DNA of 64,000 nt from CAYSAQ01 sp964429235 (GCA_964429235.1 CAYSAQ010000009.1:1-64000); one strand, 5' to 3'. Shown: positions 25,345-34,657, numbered from the stretch's first letter. Notes: generated from the sequence alone by a model not told the origin. Numbers and translations: made by a program.

Positions 25345-26703
25345 TTAAATATAGAGGTCTCTTTCTCCAGATCTAATTTTATCTATCATCTTAGCTGTTT
25401 TCTCACGAATCTCTGGTTTCATTTTGGCAAGTTCTTCATCAATTAATTTTCTTCCAACAGCTACAGTTTTTTCTGAAGCATAGTCTAGTAGATACTCTTC
25501 AAAAGTAACTAAAGCGTTTGGTAGGCATTTTTGTTTAATATCTCCTGGTTTGGCATATTCCATAAAGTCTAACCCTGTACGGCCAAGTCTATAACAACCT
25601 GTACAGAAGGACGGCATAAATCCATTTGAACAAATATCATAAAGAACATCATCCAGTAATCTATGGTCACCTAATGAAAATTGCTCTAGGCCTTTCTCTT
25701 CACTGTAACCGCCTGGATTTGTTTTACTTCCAGCACTTATTTGTGAAATGCCTAAGTTAAGAGCATCTCGTCTGGTTTCAGCATTTTCACGAGTGCTTAG
25801 AATAATGCCAACATATGGTACTGCTACTCTTAGGATAGCAATAATTTTACGAAAATCATCATCACTTACTGGATGAGGTGGGTTAGATGCAATATCAGAA
25901 CCAGTTGCTGGTTCTAATCTAGGAACTGAAATAGTATGTGGTCCCATCCCATATTTCGCTTCTAAATGTTCTATATGAGACATTAATGCTAGTATTTCGT
26001 ATTTATAATCAGTTAATCCAAAAAGCACTCCAATTCCAACATCATCAATGCCAGCATCAAAAGCACGATCAATTGCCGATAAATGATAGTCATAGTCAGC
26101 TTTAGGGCCACTTATATGATATTTTGCGTATTGGCCTCTATGATAAGTTTCCTGGAATAATTGGTAAGTGCCAATTTGTGCTTCTTTTAATTTTTTAAAA
26201 TCTTCAACTTCAAGAGCAGCAATGTTTACATTGATACGTCTAATAGAGTTTTTCCCGTCTCTTGCTGAGTAAATTGTTTTAATGGCTTCTATAGTATAGT
26301 CCAACTCATCGCCATTTTCTCCTGCTACTAAAAGTACCCTTTTTTGTCCTTGCTTAAGTAGTTGTTCTGTTTCGCGAAGTATTTGTTCTTGGTTTAGCCT
26401 GGTTCTTTTTAGATTTTTATTACTAGTTTTAAAAGCACAGTATAGGCATTCATTTTTACAAATATTCGAAGTGTAAAGAGGTGCGAAGATAACTAATCTT
26501 TTACCATAAATCTCATTCTTAACCCAATTAGCTGCTTCTAGTATTCTTTTGATGTCGTCTTTATCAGTTGTGTTCAATAGAACAGAAACTTCTTGCATAG
26601 AAAGTCTTTCTAGCTTCTTTGTTTTTGCTAGAACTTCATTTAACTCATCTTTTTTGCTCTTATAACTAAGCGCTTCTTCTATTCTTTTATCATCAATTAT
26701 CAT
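25345..26703 (-). CDS. hydG: [FeFe]-hydrogenase maturase HydG (tyrosine lyase)
   Basis: 452 residues. HydG cleaves tyrosine to make the CO and CN ligands of the H-cluster. It has the radical SAM motif NICKNECLYCAF (Cys82, Cys86, Cys89). The C-terminal Cys pair FCTGCYRLGRTG binds the auxiliary cluster; it distinguishes HydG from ThiH. It heads the operon hydG-hydF-hydE-cyclase-cyclase-TauE. A TATTAT box lies nine bases upstream and no clear Shine-Dalgarno is visible. Confidence 0.96.
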   Translation of the reverse strand: MIIDDKRIEEALSYKSKKDELNEVLAKTKKLERLSMQEVSVLLNTTDKDDIKRILEAANWVKNEIYGKRLVIFAPLYTSNICKNECLYCAFKTSNKNLKRTRLNQEQILRETEQLLKQGQKRVLLVAGENGDELDYTIEAIKTIYSARDGKNSIRRINVNIAALEVEDFKKLKEAQIGTYQLFQETYHRGQYAKYHISGPKADYDYHLSAIDRAFDAGIDDVGIGVLFGLTDYKYEILALMSHIEHLEAKYGMGPHTISVPRLEPATGSDIASNPPHPVSDDDFRKIIAILRVAVPYVGIILSTRENAETRRDALNLGISQISAGSKTNPGGYSEEKGLEQFSLGDHRLLDDVLYDICSNGFMPSFCTGCYRLGRTGLDFMEYAKPGDIKQKCLPNALVTFEEYLLDYASEKTVAVGRKLIDEELAKMKPEIREKTAKMIDKIRSGERDLYI

Positions 26704-26782
26704 TCCATAGCTATAATAGTACGTTTACAATTTATTATCTATTACATTAAGTATTTTCAATGTATCAGAAAGCGTAGAAACT

Positions 26783-26812
26783 TTGCAATTCTAATTAACT
26801 TTTTTCGATAAC
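26783..26812 (+). promoter_or_regulatory. Probable leaderless promoter of the gene at 26818
   Basis: TTGCAA (26783-26788), 18 bp, GATAAC (26807-26812), five bases, ATG. The -10 match is moderate. Confidence 0.5.
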
Positions 26813-26817
26813 TATAC

Positions 26818-27639
26818 ATGAGAAAAAAAATAATAGCTGATAGTTCAACTAAACAGCATAAAATCACTATCGGAGAACTATTCGTAAACGATACGGAAAA
26901 GGCTCAAACTGCTAACCGTGCTTGGTTGCTAAAGAGTTTAGATGCGAGTGGCGTTGGACGAGTTGGAGTTAATAGACATCGTGCCCCACAAAATATTAAT
27001 TATCCAGTAGTTAATATGTATTATGAAGCAATTTACGAGAAAGGCCGCGAGTATCATCCAATCCTTGCTGAACTGCTCAAACAAGGGTGGTTACAAAAAG
27101 TGCATAACCCAAGGTCTAGATATACTGATGTAAAATGGACTATAGATAAGGGGCCAGATAGCAGAGTTCTTAGGGAAAGTGGTTTTTCAAAATCAGATAT
27201 TAATAAAGCTTGGGAAATATATAATTTAGTTCGTAGCGATAAATATATTGCTTCAATCCTTGGGCAGCTTAAGACTGACAATAAGATGGTTGTGCTAACT
27301 GGTGGGCTATACTCTGGTTGTTTAAGAGCGATATATGAATATTTGTTAGACAGAAAAGATTCGGATAATAATGAACCGCTGCGAGTAGTTGTCTTTGAGC
27401 CAGCTATTTTCCCGCATTCAACTAATGGGGACATTAGCGATAGAGCAGATTTTATCGAGTTAACTCGTATTGAGAAGCCTAATGCTTGTTGTTATGTGGA
27501 TGGAAGGGTTAAGATTAAGCCAGTAAAGGGTGAAAGACCCAATGTCTTTTTAGACATATATAGTTCAAAAGAATCTTTTGATTCTCATTTTGATAATCAA
27601 TCTAGTAGATTCCAGAGGGTTACAAATGATGCAGAATAA
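26818..27639 (+). CDS. Hypothetical protein
   Basis: 273 residues, soluble, no signal peptide, no family recognised. It is moderately basic at the N-terminus and carries MVVLTGGLYSGCLRAIYEYL in the middle, which could be a glycine-rich nucleotide- or SAM-binding turn, and LRVVVFEPAIFPHS afterwards. It overlaps the next gene by 14 bases, so they form a unit. It is divergent from the hyd operon, 114 bp apart. Confidence 0.6.
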   Translation: MRKKIIADSSTKQHKITIGELFVNDTEKAQTANRAWLLKSLDASGVGRVGVNRHRAPQNINYPVVNMYYEAIYEKGREYHPILAELLKQGWLQKVHNPRSRYTDVKWTIDKGPDSRVLRESGFSKSDINKAWEIYNLVRSDKYIASILGQLKTDNKMVVLTGGLYSGCLRAIYEYLLDRKDSDNNEPLRVVVFEPAIFPHSTNGDISDRADFIELTRIEKPNACCYVDGRVKIKPVKGERPNVFLDIYSSKESFDSHFDNQSSRFQRVTNDAE

Positions 27640-28306
27640 AGTTATTTCTATGGTTTCCGATAAATTGCCTATAGGCAGGCCAGCTGAGTCATTTTTTAAA
27701 GAAACAGGCTTATGGAGTAATAGCTCTAAACATGTTGCTAAAACAGCAGACGGCCTTGTTTTAAGCAAAGACGATAACGTTCTAGCAATAGGTGCTGGGA
27801 TAGATTGGCAACTATTAGTAGCATTTTCTTCAGCTGGAGCAAACGTTAGTTTGGCTCAACCAAGAAAGGCAACCAGTGAGATAGAAGGACAAATACCGCA
27901 AACAGATTTATTGGAAAATGGTTTAGCAGAAGCATTAGAAACTGTTCCGGCCAGCACGAAGGTAGCACTTGGGAATATTGATACTACTTCTTATCAAGAT
28001 TATATTAATAACGCACGTTTGCCTAAGCGTAGCTTTTCTGTTGCAGTACTGCCTAATATATTTGATATTCAGGTTGATAGAACGAAATCATCGTTTATGA
28101 AAAAATTATGCTTCTCACTTATGAATGAATCGAAGGTTTTATTCACATTTTATGGCAAGAGTGAGGGACGTGTTCAAGTGCTTTTGAGTGAGATTAGACA
28201 GGGGTTAGCTAAAAATAAATTTATTATTGAGGAAGAGCTAGTATTTGATGGTTCTTTAAGTTTTGATAAAACAGAAGTTTATCAGTTTAATATTCACCGA
28301 AGGTAG
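27626..28306 (+). CDS. Putative Rossmann-fold (methyltransferase-like) protein
   Basis: About 226 residues from the ATG-ATG at 27626, which sits behind AGAGG and overlaps the previous stop; an upstream ATG at 27578 lies deep in that gene and is less likely. DNVLAIGAGIDWQLLVAFSS resembles motif I of SAM-dependent methyltransferases (VLxIGxG), and SVAVLPNIFDIQ could be motif IV/V. No substrate can be inferred. It is coupled to the unknown protein upstream. Confidence 0.5.
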   Translation: MMQNKVISMVSDKLPIGRPAESFFKETGLWSNSSKHVAKTADGLVLSKDDNVLAIGAGIDWQLLVAFSSAGANVSLAQPRKATSEIEGQIPQTDLLENGLAEALETVPASTKVALGNIDTTSYQDYINNARLPKRSFSVAVLPNIFDIQVDRTKSSFMKKLCFSLMNESKVLFTFYGKSEGRVQVLLSEIRQGLAKNKFIIEEELVFDGSLSFDKTEVYQFNIHRR

Positions 28307-28322
28307 CTATTTATATATAGGC

Positions 28323-28352
28323 TTGTATAGGTAAGCAGTTGAACGATATAAT
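28323..28352 (+). promoter_or_regulatory. Leaderless promoter of the gene at 28359
   Basis: TTGTAT (28323-28328), 18 bp, TATAAT (28347-28352), six bases, ATG. Confidence 0.7.
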
Positions 28353-28358
28353 AAACGT

Positions 28359-28682
28359 ATGTTACCAGAAATTACGACTAGATTATTGACTGATTATGCT
28401 ATTTTATTAGCCTTTTTAGTTCCAGTTACTTTCCTTACAATTAGGTATCATATTTCTATTCAAGGCAAGCCTAGTGCGCAAGTTATTTCGCCTATAGAAG
28501 ATGTGGTTCTTGAGAAAGAGGATGCTGAGACAGATATTGAAGAGCTTTATAAAAGCTTAAAAAAGAAATATGATCCTGCAAAAGCGGCAGATAAAAAAAC
28601 AAGATCTAGAAATATTCAAGTTTCGCAGAAACTTGAAAAAGCTTATAAAGCAAAAGACATTACTGCCTTACTTTCTATTTAA
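28359..28682 (+). CDS. Small single-pass membrane protein
   Basis: 107 residues: one N-terminal membrane helix (TDYAILLAFLVPVTFLTIRY, about 10-29) followed by a charged, helical cytoplasmic tail. No family recognised. It has its own leaderless promoter. Its stop codon overlaps that of the convergent gene at 28679 by four bases. Confidence 0.6.
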   Translation: MLPEITTRLLTDYAILLAFLVPVTFLTIRYHISIQGKPSAQVISPIEDVVLEKEDAETDIEELYKSLKKKYDPAKAADKKTRSRNIQVSQKLEKAYKAKDITALLSI

Positions 28683-29014
28683 CTTTTATGCCAAAAATAC
28701 CCGTCTATTGGAATAAACCAGAATGAACAAGCATACTTATCATTTGATTTAACTGTTTTTAGTCTTTCTGATAATGAAGCAATATTACGCTTATCAGTTA
28801 CTGCTGTAATGATATTATTGTTCGACTCGTCTCGTAGTGTTTGTAAAATAAAGCTTAAGTTAGGGATGTTTTTGTCATGTCTACTTTGAATGCTTTCACC
28901 ATTGGATACAATTGTTTCGTGTACATATTCTTCTGATAAGCATTCTAGAACATCAATTAAATATTCTGTCTCATGTAGGTTAATAAAAACCATTGTATTA
29001 AATTCACTTTCCAT
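28679..29014 (-). CDS. Small protein coupled to the antiporter, possibly regulatory
   Basis: 111 residues, soluble. It starts TMVFINLHETEYLIDVLECL and has an alternating strand-helix look compatible with a PII-like or ACT-like fold, but I see no signature motif. Its ATG overlaps the antiporter stop (TAATG) and has a good AAGGAGG in front, so the two are cotranslated. Small PII-like partners of antiporters are known, so a regulatory role is a reasonable guess and no more. Confidence 0.55.
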   Translation of the reverse strand: MESEFNTMVFINLHETEYLIDVLECLSEEYVHETIVSNGESIQSRHDKNIPNLSFILQTLRDESNNNIITAVTDKRNIASLSERLKTVKSNDKYACSFWFIPIDGYFWHKS

Positions 29015-30240
29015 TATTGCCTCCTTGTTTTATTTGCCTCTCCAGCTTTTGTTAGAGAAATTTTTGTCATTATTGGGCCAACCACTTCTGTTATTATTGT
29101 AGATCCTAGCAGTACATTTATAATTATTGAAGCCATTGCCTTTCCATGAATACCTAAGTTGCCAAAATCTTTTGCGACTATTAATGCTAGTCCAATAGCA
29201 ACGCCTATTTGAGATAATAAACTAAAGCCAATGTATTTTTTAACCACTGGTTCAGCATCTGCTATTTTAGCTCCTAAAGAAGCTCCTGAGATTTTTCCTA
29301 TAAATCTTGATATAAGAAAAACTAAAACAATAGCCCATAAGCTAAATAGTACAGATATTTTCAAATGTGCACCAGCTGTTACAAAAAATGCTATGAATAT
29401 CGGAGGAGATATTCTTTGTACAAAGTCTATTAGTTTTTTGCCAGATAATCTTGAGAAGTTTGATAATATTACTCCATAAGTCATGTTTGTTAGTAGTGGA
29501 GATAAGTCTAGAGTGTTAGCTAATCCTGTAATAAGTAAAAGAGTGCCAAAGTTTATTATGTATAGGTTTTCTGACTGAATAGATTTTCTGCTAACATTAA
29601 CAATTATATATCCTGCGATAAGCCCAATTAAGAGTGATAGCACTATTTCTTCAGCTGCAAAAAATAATATTTTTGCAAAATTAGGATTGGATGTAGGGAC
29701 AAGAAGTACTTTAGCAATTGATGCTGCAAGAGAATAAAACATTAAGGCAAATGCATCATCTATTGCCACAACGGCAAGAATCATTTTTGTTAATGGCCCA
29801 TTAGCTTTCAATTCTTTAATAACCATTACTGTAGCTGCAGGTGCTGTTGCTGAGCCGATAGCTCCTAAAATTAAGGCTAATGGTGCATTTTTAAAGAAAA
29901 ACATTGTAGCAGTTGAGACTAATAAGAAAGTGGTTAGGGATTCAAACAGCGCTATAATAATAATTTTTTTACCAGAAGTATAAAGTTCATACAATTTTAT
30001 TTCTGAACCTACTATAAAAGCAATAATTGCTAAGGCAAGGTCACTAATAATATTTACATTAACGAGAATTTTCTCTGAAAAAATATTTAATAAAGATGGT
30101 CCTAAGACAACACCTATAAGCACATAACCAGCAACAGCTGGTATTTTTAGCTTCATACATAACTTGCCGGTTATGTATCCAAGGATAGTTGCTAATCCTA
30201 TTACTTCAAGTGCATTCAGGTTCAGTAAATTTGCAATCAT
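29014..30240 (-). CDS. Cation:proton antiporter, CPA2 family
   Basis: 408 residues, about twelve membrane segments. Features of the CPA2/KefB-NapA family include PAVAGYVLIGVVLGPSLL early on, GAIGSATAPAATVMVIKEL, and the paired acidic residues VAIDDAFALMFYS in the ion path. There is no C-terminal TrkA-N domain, so it is a short form. The ion (sodium or potassium) cannot be read from the sequence. GGAGAAAA precedes the ATG. Confidence 0.88.
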   Translation of the reverse strand: MIANLLNLNALEVIGLATILGYITGKLCMKLKIPAVAGYVLIGVVLGPSLLNIFSEKILVNVNIISDLALAIIAFIVGSEIKLYELYTSGKKIIIIALFESLTTFLLVSTATMFFFKNAPLALILGAIGSATAPAATVMVIKELKANGPLTKMILAVVAIDDAFALMFYSLAASIAKVLLVPTSNPNFAKILFFAAEEIVLSLLIGLIAGYIIVNVSRKSIQSENLYIINFGTLLLITGLANTLDLSPLLTNMTYGVILSNFSRLSGKKLIDFVQRISPPIFIAFFVTAGAHLKISVLFSLWAIVLVFLISRFIGKISGASLGAKIADAEPVVKKYIGFSLLSQIGVAIGLALIVAKDFGNLGIHGKAMASIIINVLLGSTIITEVVGPIMTKISLTKAGEANKTRRQ

Positions 30241-30336
30241 TTTTTTCTCCAGCAGAAAGTCTAATCCTTTTACGTGTCTATGACAAGTTCATTAATTGTC
30301 TTGTTACTAGTTAGTTTCTGCGTTAATTTTAAAAGT

Positions 30337-31005
30337 ATGAGGAAAGTATTTTTATTGTTATTTATTTTTTCATTATTATTTGCATTTAGGTTTCCTGAAG
30401 GCAAGTATGATCTTAATGAGCAAGGATTAGATTATGCGCTTTATGTTCCTGAAAAGCTTTCAGGAAAGATGATAGTTGTATTGCATGGTTCTGGGGAGAG
30501 AGGCAAAACATATGTTGATCATTGGCATGAAGCAGCAAAAAAGAATGATTATATAGTTGTAGCGCCAGATTCTGTTGATAAAAATGGATGGAGCTTGGCT
30601 GATGAAGAGAAGCTTATTCATCTTATTAAATTAGTTAAAAGAACGTATGAGGTAGATACCGTTTTGCTTAATGGAGCCTCATCAGGAGGACATTTCGCAC
30701 TTTATATGGCATTTAATTTTCCTGAGCGTTTTGATGCAGTATGTACTTTTATGGGGTTAGTAATTAATTCTTTAAGCCCAAGGGTATTGCCTGTAAGCTC
30801 AAGAACAAAGGTACTTCCCATGTTATTAATTCATGGAGTTTTGGATGAGAAGATTCCTGTAAAATATGCTCGCTGGAATGTGCAAAGGTTGAGAGAAAAG
30901 GGATATGATGTTACCTATTGGGAAGAGCCTGATATGAAACATGAGTATTATCGTAAAGTAAATGAGGATATTTTAGTTTGGTTTGAAGAAGCTATCTCTC
31001 AGTAG
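30337..31005 (+). CDS. Exported alpha/beta-hydrolase (esterase-like)
   Basis: About 222 residues from the ATG at 30337, which begins a clear signal peptide (MRKVFLLLFIFSLLFAFRF). Upstream in-frame GTG/ATG starts at 30274 and 30280 would add a second hydrophobic segment and are less likely. Oxyanion HGSGERGK, nucleophile elbow NGASSGGH (Ser), acid HGVLDEKIP and histidine MKHEYY complete the triad. It resembles phospholipase/carboxylesterase and PHB-depolymerase-like hydrolases. Substrate unknown; probably periplasmic. Confidence 0.8.
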   Translation: MRKVFLLLFIFSLLFAFRFPEGKYDLNEQGLDYALYVPEKLSGKMIVVLHGSGERGKTYVDHWHEAAKKNDYIVVAPDSVDKNGWSLADEEKLIHLIKLVKRTYEVDTVLLNGASSGGHFALYMAFNFPERFDAVCTFMGLVINSLSPRVLPVSSRTKVLPMLLIHGVLDEKIPVKYARWNVQRLREKGYDVTYWEEPDMKHEYYRKVNEDILVWFEEAISQ

Positions 31006-31444
31006 GATAGTCGTGAAGTCCCCATTCAATCATTCCACCAGTCATGCAGTATATTTTCATGAATGAGAAAAGTTTCATTACTTCCATAGCTTTCTGAGCG
31101 CTTGAGTGTCTTTGTCCACAAAGAATGTATGCTTCATTCTTATTTAAATCTTTAAGTAGTGAAGAATTTTTAAAGTTTCTTATTGGAATGTTTATTGCAT
31201 TACGAATATGCCCTCTTAGGAATTCTTTTTCACTACGAACATCAATAACTATATAGTCATCCCCTGAGTCTGATTTATATAGAAGGCTATATGTAGCAGA
31301 TGGAGAAATAAATCCATATCGAGGTTTGCTTGAGTCATTGCCTCTTTTTTTTGAGAAGTTGCCTTTATACTCTGATACAAGCTTTACAGCAAGTATTCCA
31401 AAGACAGTTATTAGTATTGTATTTATAAAAAAGAAAAAATCCAT
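30992..31444 (-). CDS. Membrane-anchored rhodanese-domain protein
   Basis: 150 residues: an N-terminal membrane helix (FFFFINTILITVFGILAVKL), then a single rhodanese domain with VIDVRSEKEFLRGHI and the active-site loop ILCGQRHSSAQ. The Cys is followed by GQRHS rather than the common CRSGxRS loop. It is probably involved in sulfur transfer or redox. Its 3' end overlaps that of the convergent hydrolase by 14 bases. AAAGGA precedes the ATG. Confidence 0.82.
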   Translation of the reverse strand: MDFFFFINTILITVFGILAVKLVSEYKGNFSKKRGNDSSKPRYGFISPSATYSLLYKSDSGDDYIVIDVRSEKEFLRGHIRNAINIPIRNFKNSSLLKDLNKNEAYILCGQRHSSAQKAMEVMKLFSFMKIYCMTGGMIEWGLHDYPTER

Positions 31445-31501
31445 AATATATCCTTTGATGAAATATTACCAATTAGCAACGTTCTTAGCAATAGCTTTTG
31501 G

Positions 31502-31530
31502 TTGATACAATTATATATAGGTCGTATAAT
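31502..31530 (+). promoter_or_regulatory. Promoter of htpG
   Basis: TTGATA (31502-31507), exactly 17 bp, TATAAT (31525-31530), followed by a 32-base leader including the Shine-Dalgarno TGGAGG. I see no CIRCE element. Confidence 0.8.
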
Positions 31531-31562
31531 TCGGTGTTGAAAATATTTTATGGAGGTAAAAA

Positions 31563-33479
31563 ATGGTTGAAAAGGCAGTAGAAAAGTTTGAGTTTAAGGC
31601 AGAGGTCAAGCAGTTACTGGATTTAGTAGTTCATTCGCTGTACTCTCATAAGGATATTTTTTTAAGAGAGCTAATATCTAATGCATCTGATGCAATAGAT
31701 AAAAGGAAGTTCCAGTCATTAACAGACCCATCTCTTGCTGTAGATGAGTATAGTATTAAGATTAATCGCGATGAAAAGAAAAAAGTTTTAACTATTACTG
31801 ATACAGGAATAGGTATGAGTAAGAAGGATTTGTTAGATAATCTTGGAACAATCGCTAGATCTGGCACCAAGAGTTTTGTTGAAAAATTGAAAAGTGCTAA
31901 AGAAGAGAATCCTTTAGAATTAATTGGGCAGTTTGGGGTAGGTTTTTATTCTGCTTTTATGGTTTCTGATAAGATTGAAGTTGTTTCTAAGAAAGCAGGG
32001 GCAAAAAAAGCTTATAAGTGGATTTCAAAAGGAGAAGGCGGGTTCCAGTTGACTGAAGCAGATCGTGCAGAAGTTGGAACAGATGTTATTCTTTATTTGA
32101 AAGAAGATGATTCCAAATACCTAGAAGAACAAGAGATCAGACAAATTGTTAAAAAGTATTCTGACTTTGTAGAACATCCGATTGTTATGGATATAAAAAA
32201 GAGTGAGTATCCAAAGAAAGAGGATGGTTCTACAGACTACGATGCTACTCCTTCAGAAATAATATCTGAAGATGAGCTTAATTCAAGAAAAGCAATTTGG
32301 GCTAAGCCAAAGGCTGAAGTAACTAAAGATGAATATAATGAGTTTTATAAACATATTACTCATGATTACACAGACCCTTTAAAAGTTATCCATTATTCTG
32401 CAGAAGGAACCATAGAGTTTAAAGCATTGCTCTATGTTCCATCAAAAGCTCCTATGAATATTTATCAAGCTGAGGATAAAAAGGGCATACAGTTATTTGT
32501 TAAGAGAGTTTTTATTATGGACGACTATATGAATTTAGTTCCTGAGTACTTAAGGTTTATTAAAGGGGTAGTCGATTCCAGTGATCTTCCATTAAATGTT
32601 TCTCGTGAGATTTTGCAACAAGATAGACATTTAGAGAAGATAAAAAAAGGCATAGTTAAGAAAGTTCTTTCTACATTAAAAGCCATGAAAGATAAAAACC
32701 AAGACGAATATGATAAGTTTTATAATGCTTTTGGATCTGTTCTTAAAGAAGGCATCCATTATGATTCTGACAATAAAGATAAACTTTCAGAGTTGCTTAT
32801 GTTTAAGACAACTAAGTCAGCGGTAAATAAGTCCTTGGATCAGTATATTTCAGATATGGGAGAAGAACAGAATGATATTTATTATTTGCTAGCAAAAAGT
32901 GTAGAAGAAGCTAAGAATTTACCAGTATTAGAGGCTTTTAATAAAAAAGGATATGAAGTTATTCTAATGACAGATCATGTTGATGATTGGGTTGTAAGTG
33001 CTCTTTCTGAATATAAGGACAAGAAGCTCGTGGCAGTTGATAAAGGTGACATCAATATTGCGGATGAAGAGACTGAGAAAGAATTATCAGAAAAAAAAGA
33101 AGAGTATAAGAATTTGTTAGAATTTATGAATAAAGAACTTAGTGAAGAAGTTAAAGAGGTTCGTTTTTCAAGCAGATTAACTGATAGTGTTAGTTGTTTG
33201 GTTAATGATCAAAACTCAATGACACAAAATATGCAGGAGATGTTTAAGGCAATGGGACAAGCAATGCCAGATCAAAAGAAGATTTTAGAATTAAATCCTT
33301 CGCATAAATTAGTAGAAGTTTTAAAGCAAGAATTCGAGAGTAATGCAGCTTCTCCATTGTTAAAGGGGTATATTACATTATTACATGAGCAAGCTTTAAT
33401 CGCAGATGGAGATAAGCTGTCAAATCCATTAGCTTTTACAAAGAAGCTAACAGACTTAATGTTAAAAGCTGTTAAGTAG
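31563..33479 (+). CDS. htpG: Chaperone HtpG (Hsp90)
   Basis: 638 residues, full length. The N-terminal ATPase domain has FLRELISNASDAIDK, DTGIGMSKKDLLDNLGTIA and GQFGVGFYSAFMV. The middle domain has VKRVFIMDD and GVVDSSDLPLNVSREILQQ, including the catalytic Arg loop, and a C-terminal dimerisation domain follows. HtpG folds or stabilises client proteins under stress. It has a near-consensus promoter, a strong ribosome-binding site and its own terminator, so it is a single-gene unit. Confidence 0.98.
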   Translation: MVEKAVEKFEFKAEVKQLLDLVVHSLYSHKDIFLRELISNASDAIDKRKFQSLTDPSLAVDEYSIKINRDEKKKVLTITDTGIGMSKKDLLDNLGTIARSGTKSFVEKLKSAKEENPLELIGQFGVGFYSAFMVSDKIEVVSKKAGAKKAYKWISKGEGGFQLTEADRAEVGTDVILYLKEDDSKYLEEQEIRQIVKKYSDFVEHPIVMDIKKSEYPKKEDGSTDYDATPSEIISEDELNSRKAIWAKPKAEVTKDEYNEFYKHITHDYTDPLKVIHYSAEGTIEFKALLYVPSKAPMNIYQAEDKKGIQLFVKRVFIMDDYMNLVPEYLRFIKGVVDSSDLPLNVSREILQQDRHLEKIKKGIVKKVLSTLKAMKDKNQDEYDKFYNAFGSVLKEGIHYDSDNKDKLSELLMFKTTKSAVNKSLDQYISDMGEEQNDIYYLLAKSVEEAKNLPVLEAFNKKGYEVILMTDHVDDWVVSALSEYKDKKLVAVDKGDINIADEETEKELSEKKEEYKNLLEFMNKELSEEVKEVRFSSRLTDSVSCLVNDQNSMTQNMQEMFKAMGQAMPDQKKILELNPSHKLVEVLKQEFESNAASPLLKGYITLLHEQALIADGDKLSNPLAFTKKLTDLMLKAVK

Positions 33480-33499
33480 AGTTTAAGTTTATTGAGTAT

Positions 33500-33536
33500 A
33501 AAAAAGCCCAGAATTATTCTGGGCTTTTTTGTTTTC
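33500..33536. terminator. Bidirectional intrinsic terminator between htpG and ompA-like gene
   Basis: A 14-bp perfect stem (AAAAAAGCCCAGAA / TTCTGGGCTTTTTT) with loop TTA, with T-runs on both strands. Confidence 0.93.
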
Positions 33537-33560
33537 TTTCAAAAATAGTTTTAATCAATT

Positions 33561-34493
33561 CTATTGATAAAAATTAAGTTCAACTCTTCTATTTAAATAG
33601 ATGTATTCACTAATATCATTAACGCCACCGTCTTGGATGCTTATTTTGTCATCATTTATTTCGTAAGTGTCAGTTAACAATTGTTTGATAGCATTAGCTC
33701 GTTGGATAGTAATCTCAGATTGTTTTTTTTCTACATCATTTGTGTATCCAATTAGCAATACTTTCAATTCTGGGTTTGCTTTTAGAATATTCGCTGCTTT
33801 TTCAATACGTTGTTGCCCCGAGTAACCAATTACAGAACTATCTCTATAAAATCTTCCAACGATTATTTTTTGATCATTAAGGAAAACTTTTTGAGGAGCC
33901 GTTACAATTGGTTCCTTTTTTACATCTTCAATTATTACTGGTTCCTTTTTCTTTTCTACTTTTTCAGCAACAGGTTTAGGCTCAGCTTTTTTTTCTGTTT
34001 TTTCGCTTAGGTCTAATGCCATTCCAAACATGAAAATAAGGTCAGAATCTTTGTTGCCAGGATTATATTTATTTCTAAATTCTAGGCAATACTCATATTT
34101 TCCACCAAAGTTAAACCCAGCACCAGCATCAATACCTTTATCCCAAATTTCGTTGTTTAATTTGTCGGCATATAGGAATGTACTTAGTCCAGCAGATAAA
34201 AATGGCTTAATGCTAAACATTGGGTCGAATAAATATTGTGCATTAACTGCCCCATACCAGCCAGTTGTTTTTTTGCCAGTTGAGATTAGTTCACTAGGAA
34301 AGATTCCAATATCTAATTTGAGTCTTAGTCTATCTGCAATATTTTCACCATATCCAACGCCAATCATTCCTGCATTATGATGGTCGATACTATCTTGAAA
34401 GTCGATTGCTCCTATAAATGGACTAAGTTCTCCTGCGAAGGTGAATGGTAATAATATTGCTGAAATCAAGATGGATAAAATAATTTTTCTCAT
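33561..34493 (-). CDS. OmpA-family outer-membrane protein
   Basis: 310 residues: signal peptide (MRKIILSILISAILLPFTFA), an N-terminal outer-membrane beta-barrel-like region of about 150 residues, a Lys/Pro/Glu-rich linker (EKKAEPKPVAEKVEKKKEP) and a C-terminal OmpA domain with LLIGYTNDVEKKQSE, QRANAIKQLL and YLNRRVELNFYQ. The barrel anchors in the outer membrane and the C-terminus binds peptidoglycan, which is the main evidence for a diderm envelope. The Asp of the usual GHTD motif is shifted (GYTND). AAGGAG precedes the ATG. Confidence 0.85.
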   Translation of the reverse strand: MRKIILSILISAILLPFTFAGELSPFIGAIDFQDSIDHHNAGMIGVGYGENIADRLRLKLDIGIFPSELISTGKKTTGWYGAVNAQYLFDPMFSIKPFLSAGLSTFLYADKLNNEIWDKGIDAGAGFNFGGKYEYCLEFRNKYNPGNKDSDLIFMFGMALDLSEKTEKKAEPKPVAEKVEKKKEPVIIEDVKKEPIVTAPQKVFLNDQKIIVGRFYRDSSVIGYSGQQRIEKAANILKANPELKVLLIGYTNDVEKKQSEITIQRANAIKQLLTDTYEINDDKISIQDGGVNDISEYIYLNRRVELNFYQ

Positions 34494-34587
34494 AGTTCTT
34501 CTCCTTGGTTTTTATGTAGTTACTTTAAAATCATAAGGCAATATCAATGTAGAATCAAGTTTCATGCTTAAGAACAAGAAATAGCGG

Positions 34588-34616
34588 TTGTAGGTAATGA
34601 GATTATTATATATAAT
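34588..34616 (+). promoter_or_regulatory. Promoter of tRNA-Leu
   Basis: TTGTAG (34588-34593), 17 bp, TATAAT (34611-34616). Transcription would start near 34623. Confidence 0.75.
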
Positions 34617-34622
34617 TGAACA

Positions 34623-34641
34623 CCTAAGTTTCATGCTTAGG
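34623..34641 (+). other. Hairpin in the tRNA leader
   Basis: CCTAAG-TTTCATG-CTTAGG. The loop-side sequence AAGTTTCATGCTTA also occurs at 34557-34570, on the other side of the promoter. Confidence 0.5.
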
Positions 34642-34657
34642 TTAATTTGATTTGTCC

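Noticed and set aside
31445..31562. CIRCE heat-shock operator before htpG
   Set aside because: No inverted TTAGCACTC sequence is present.
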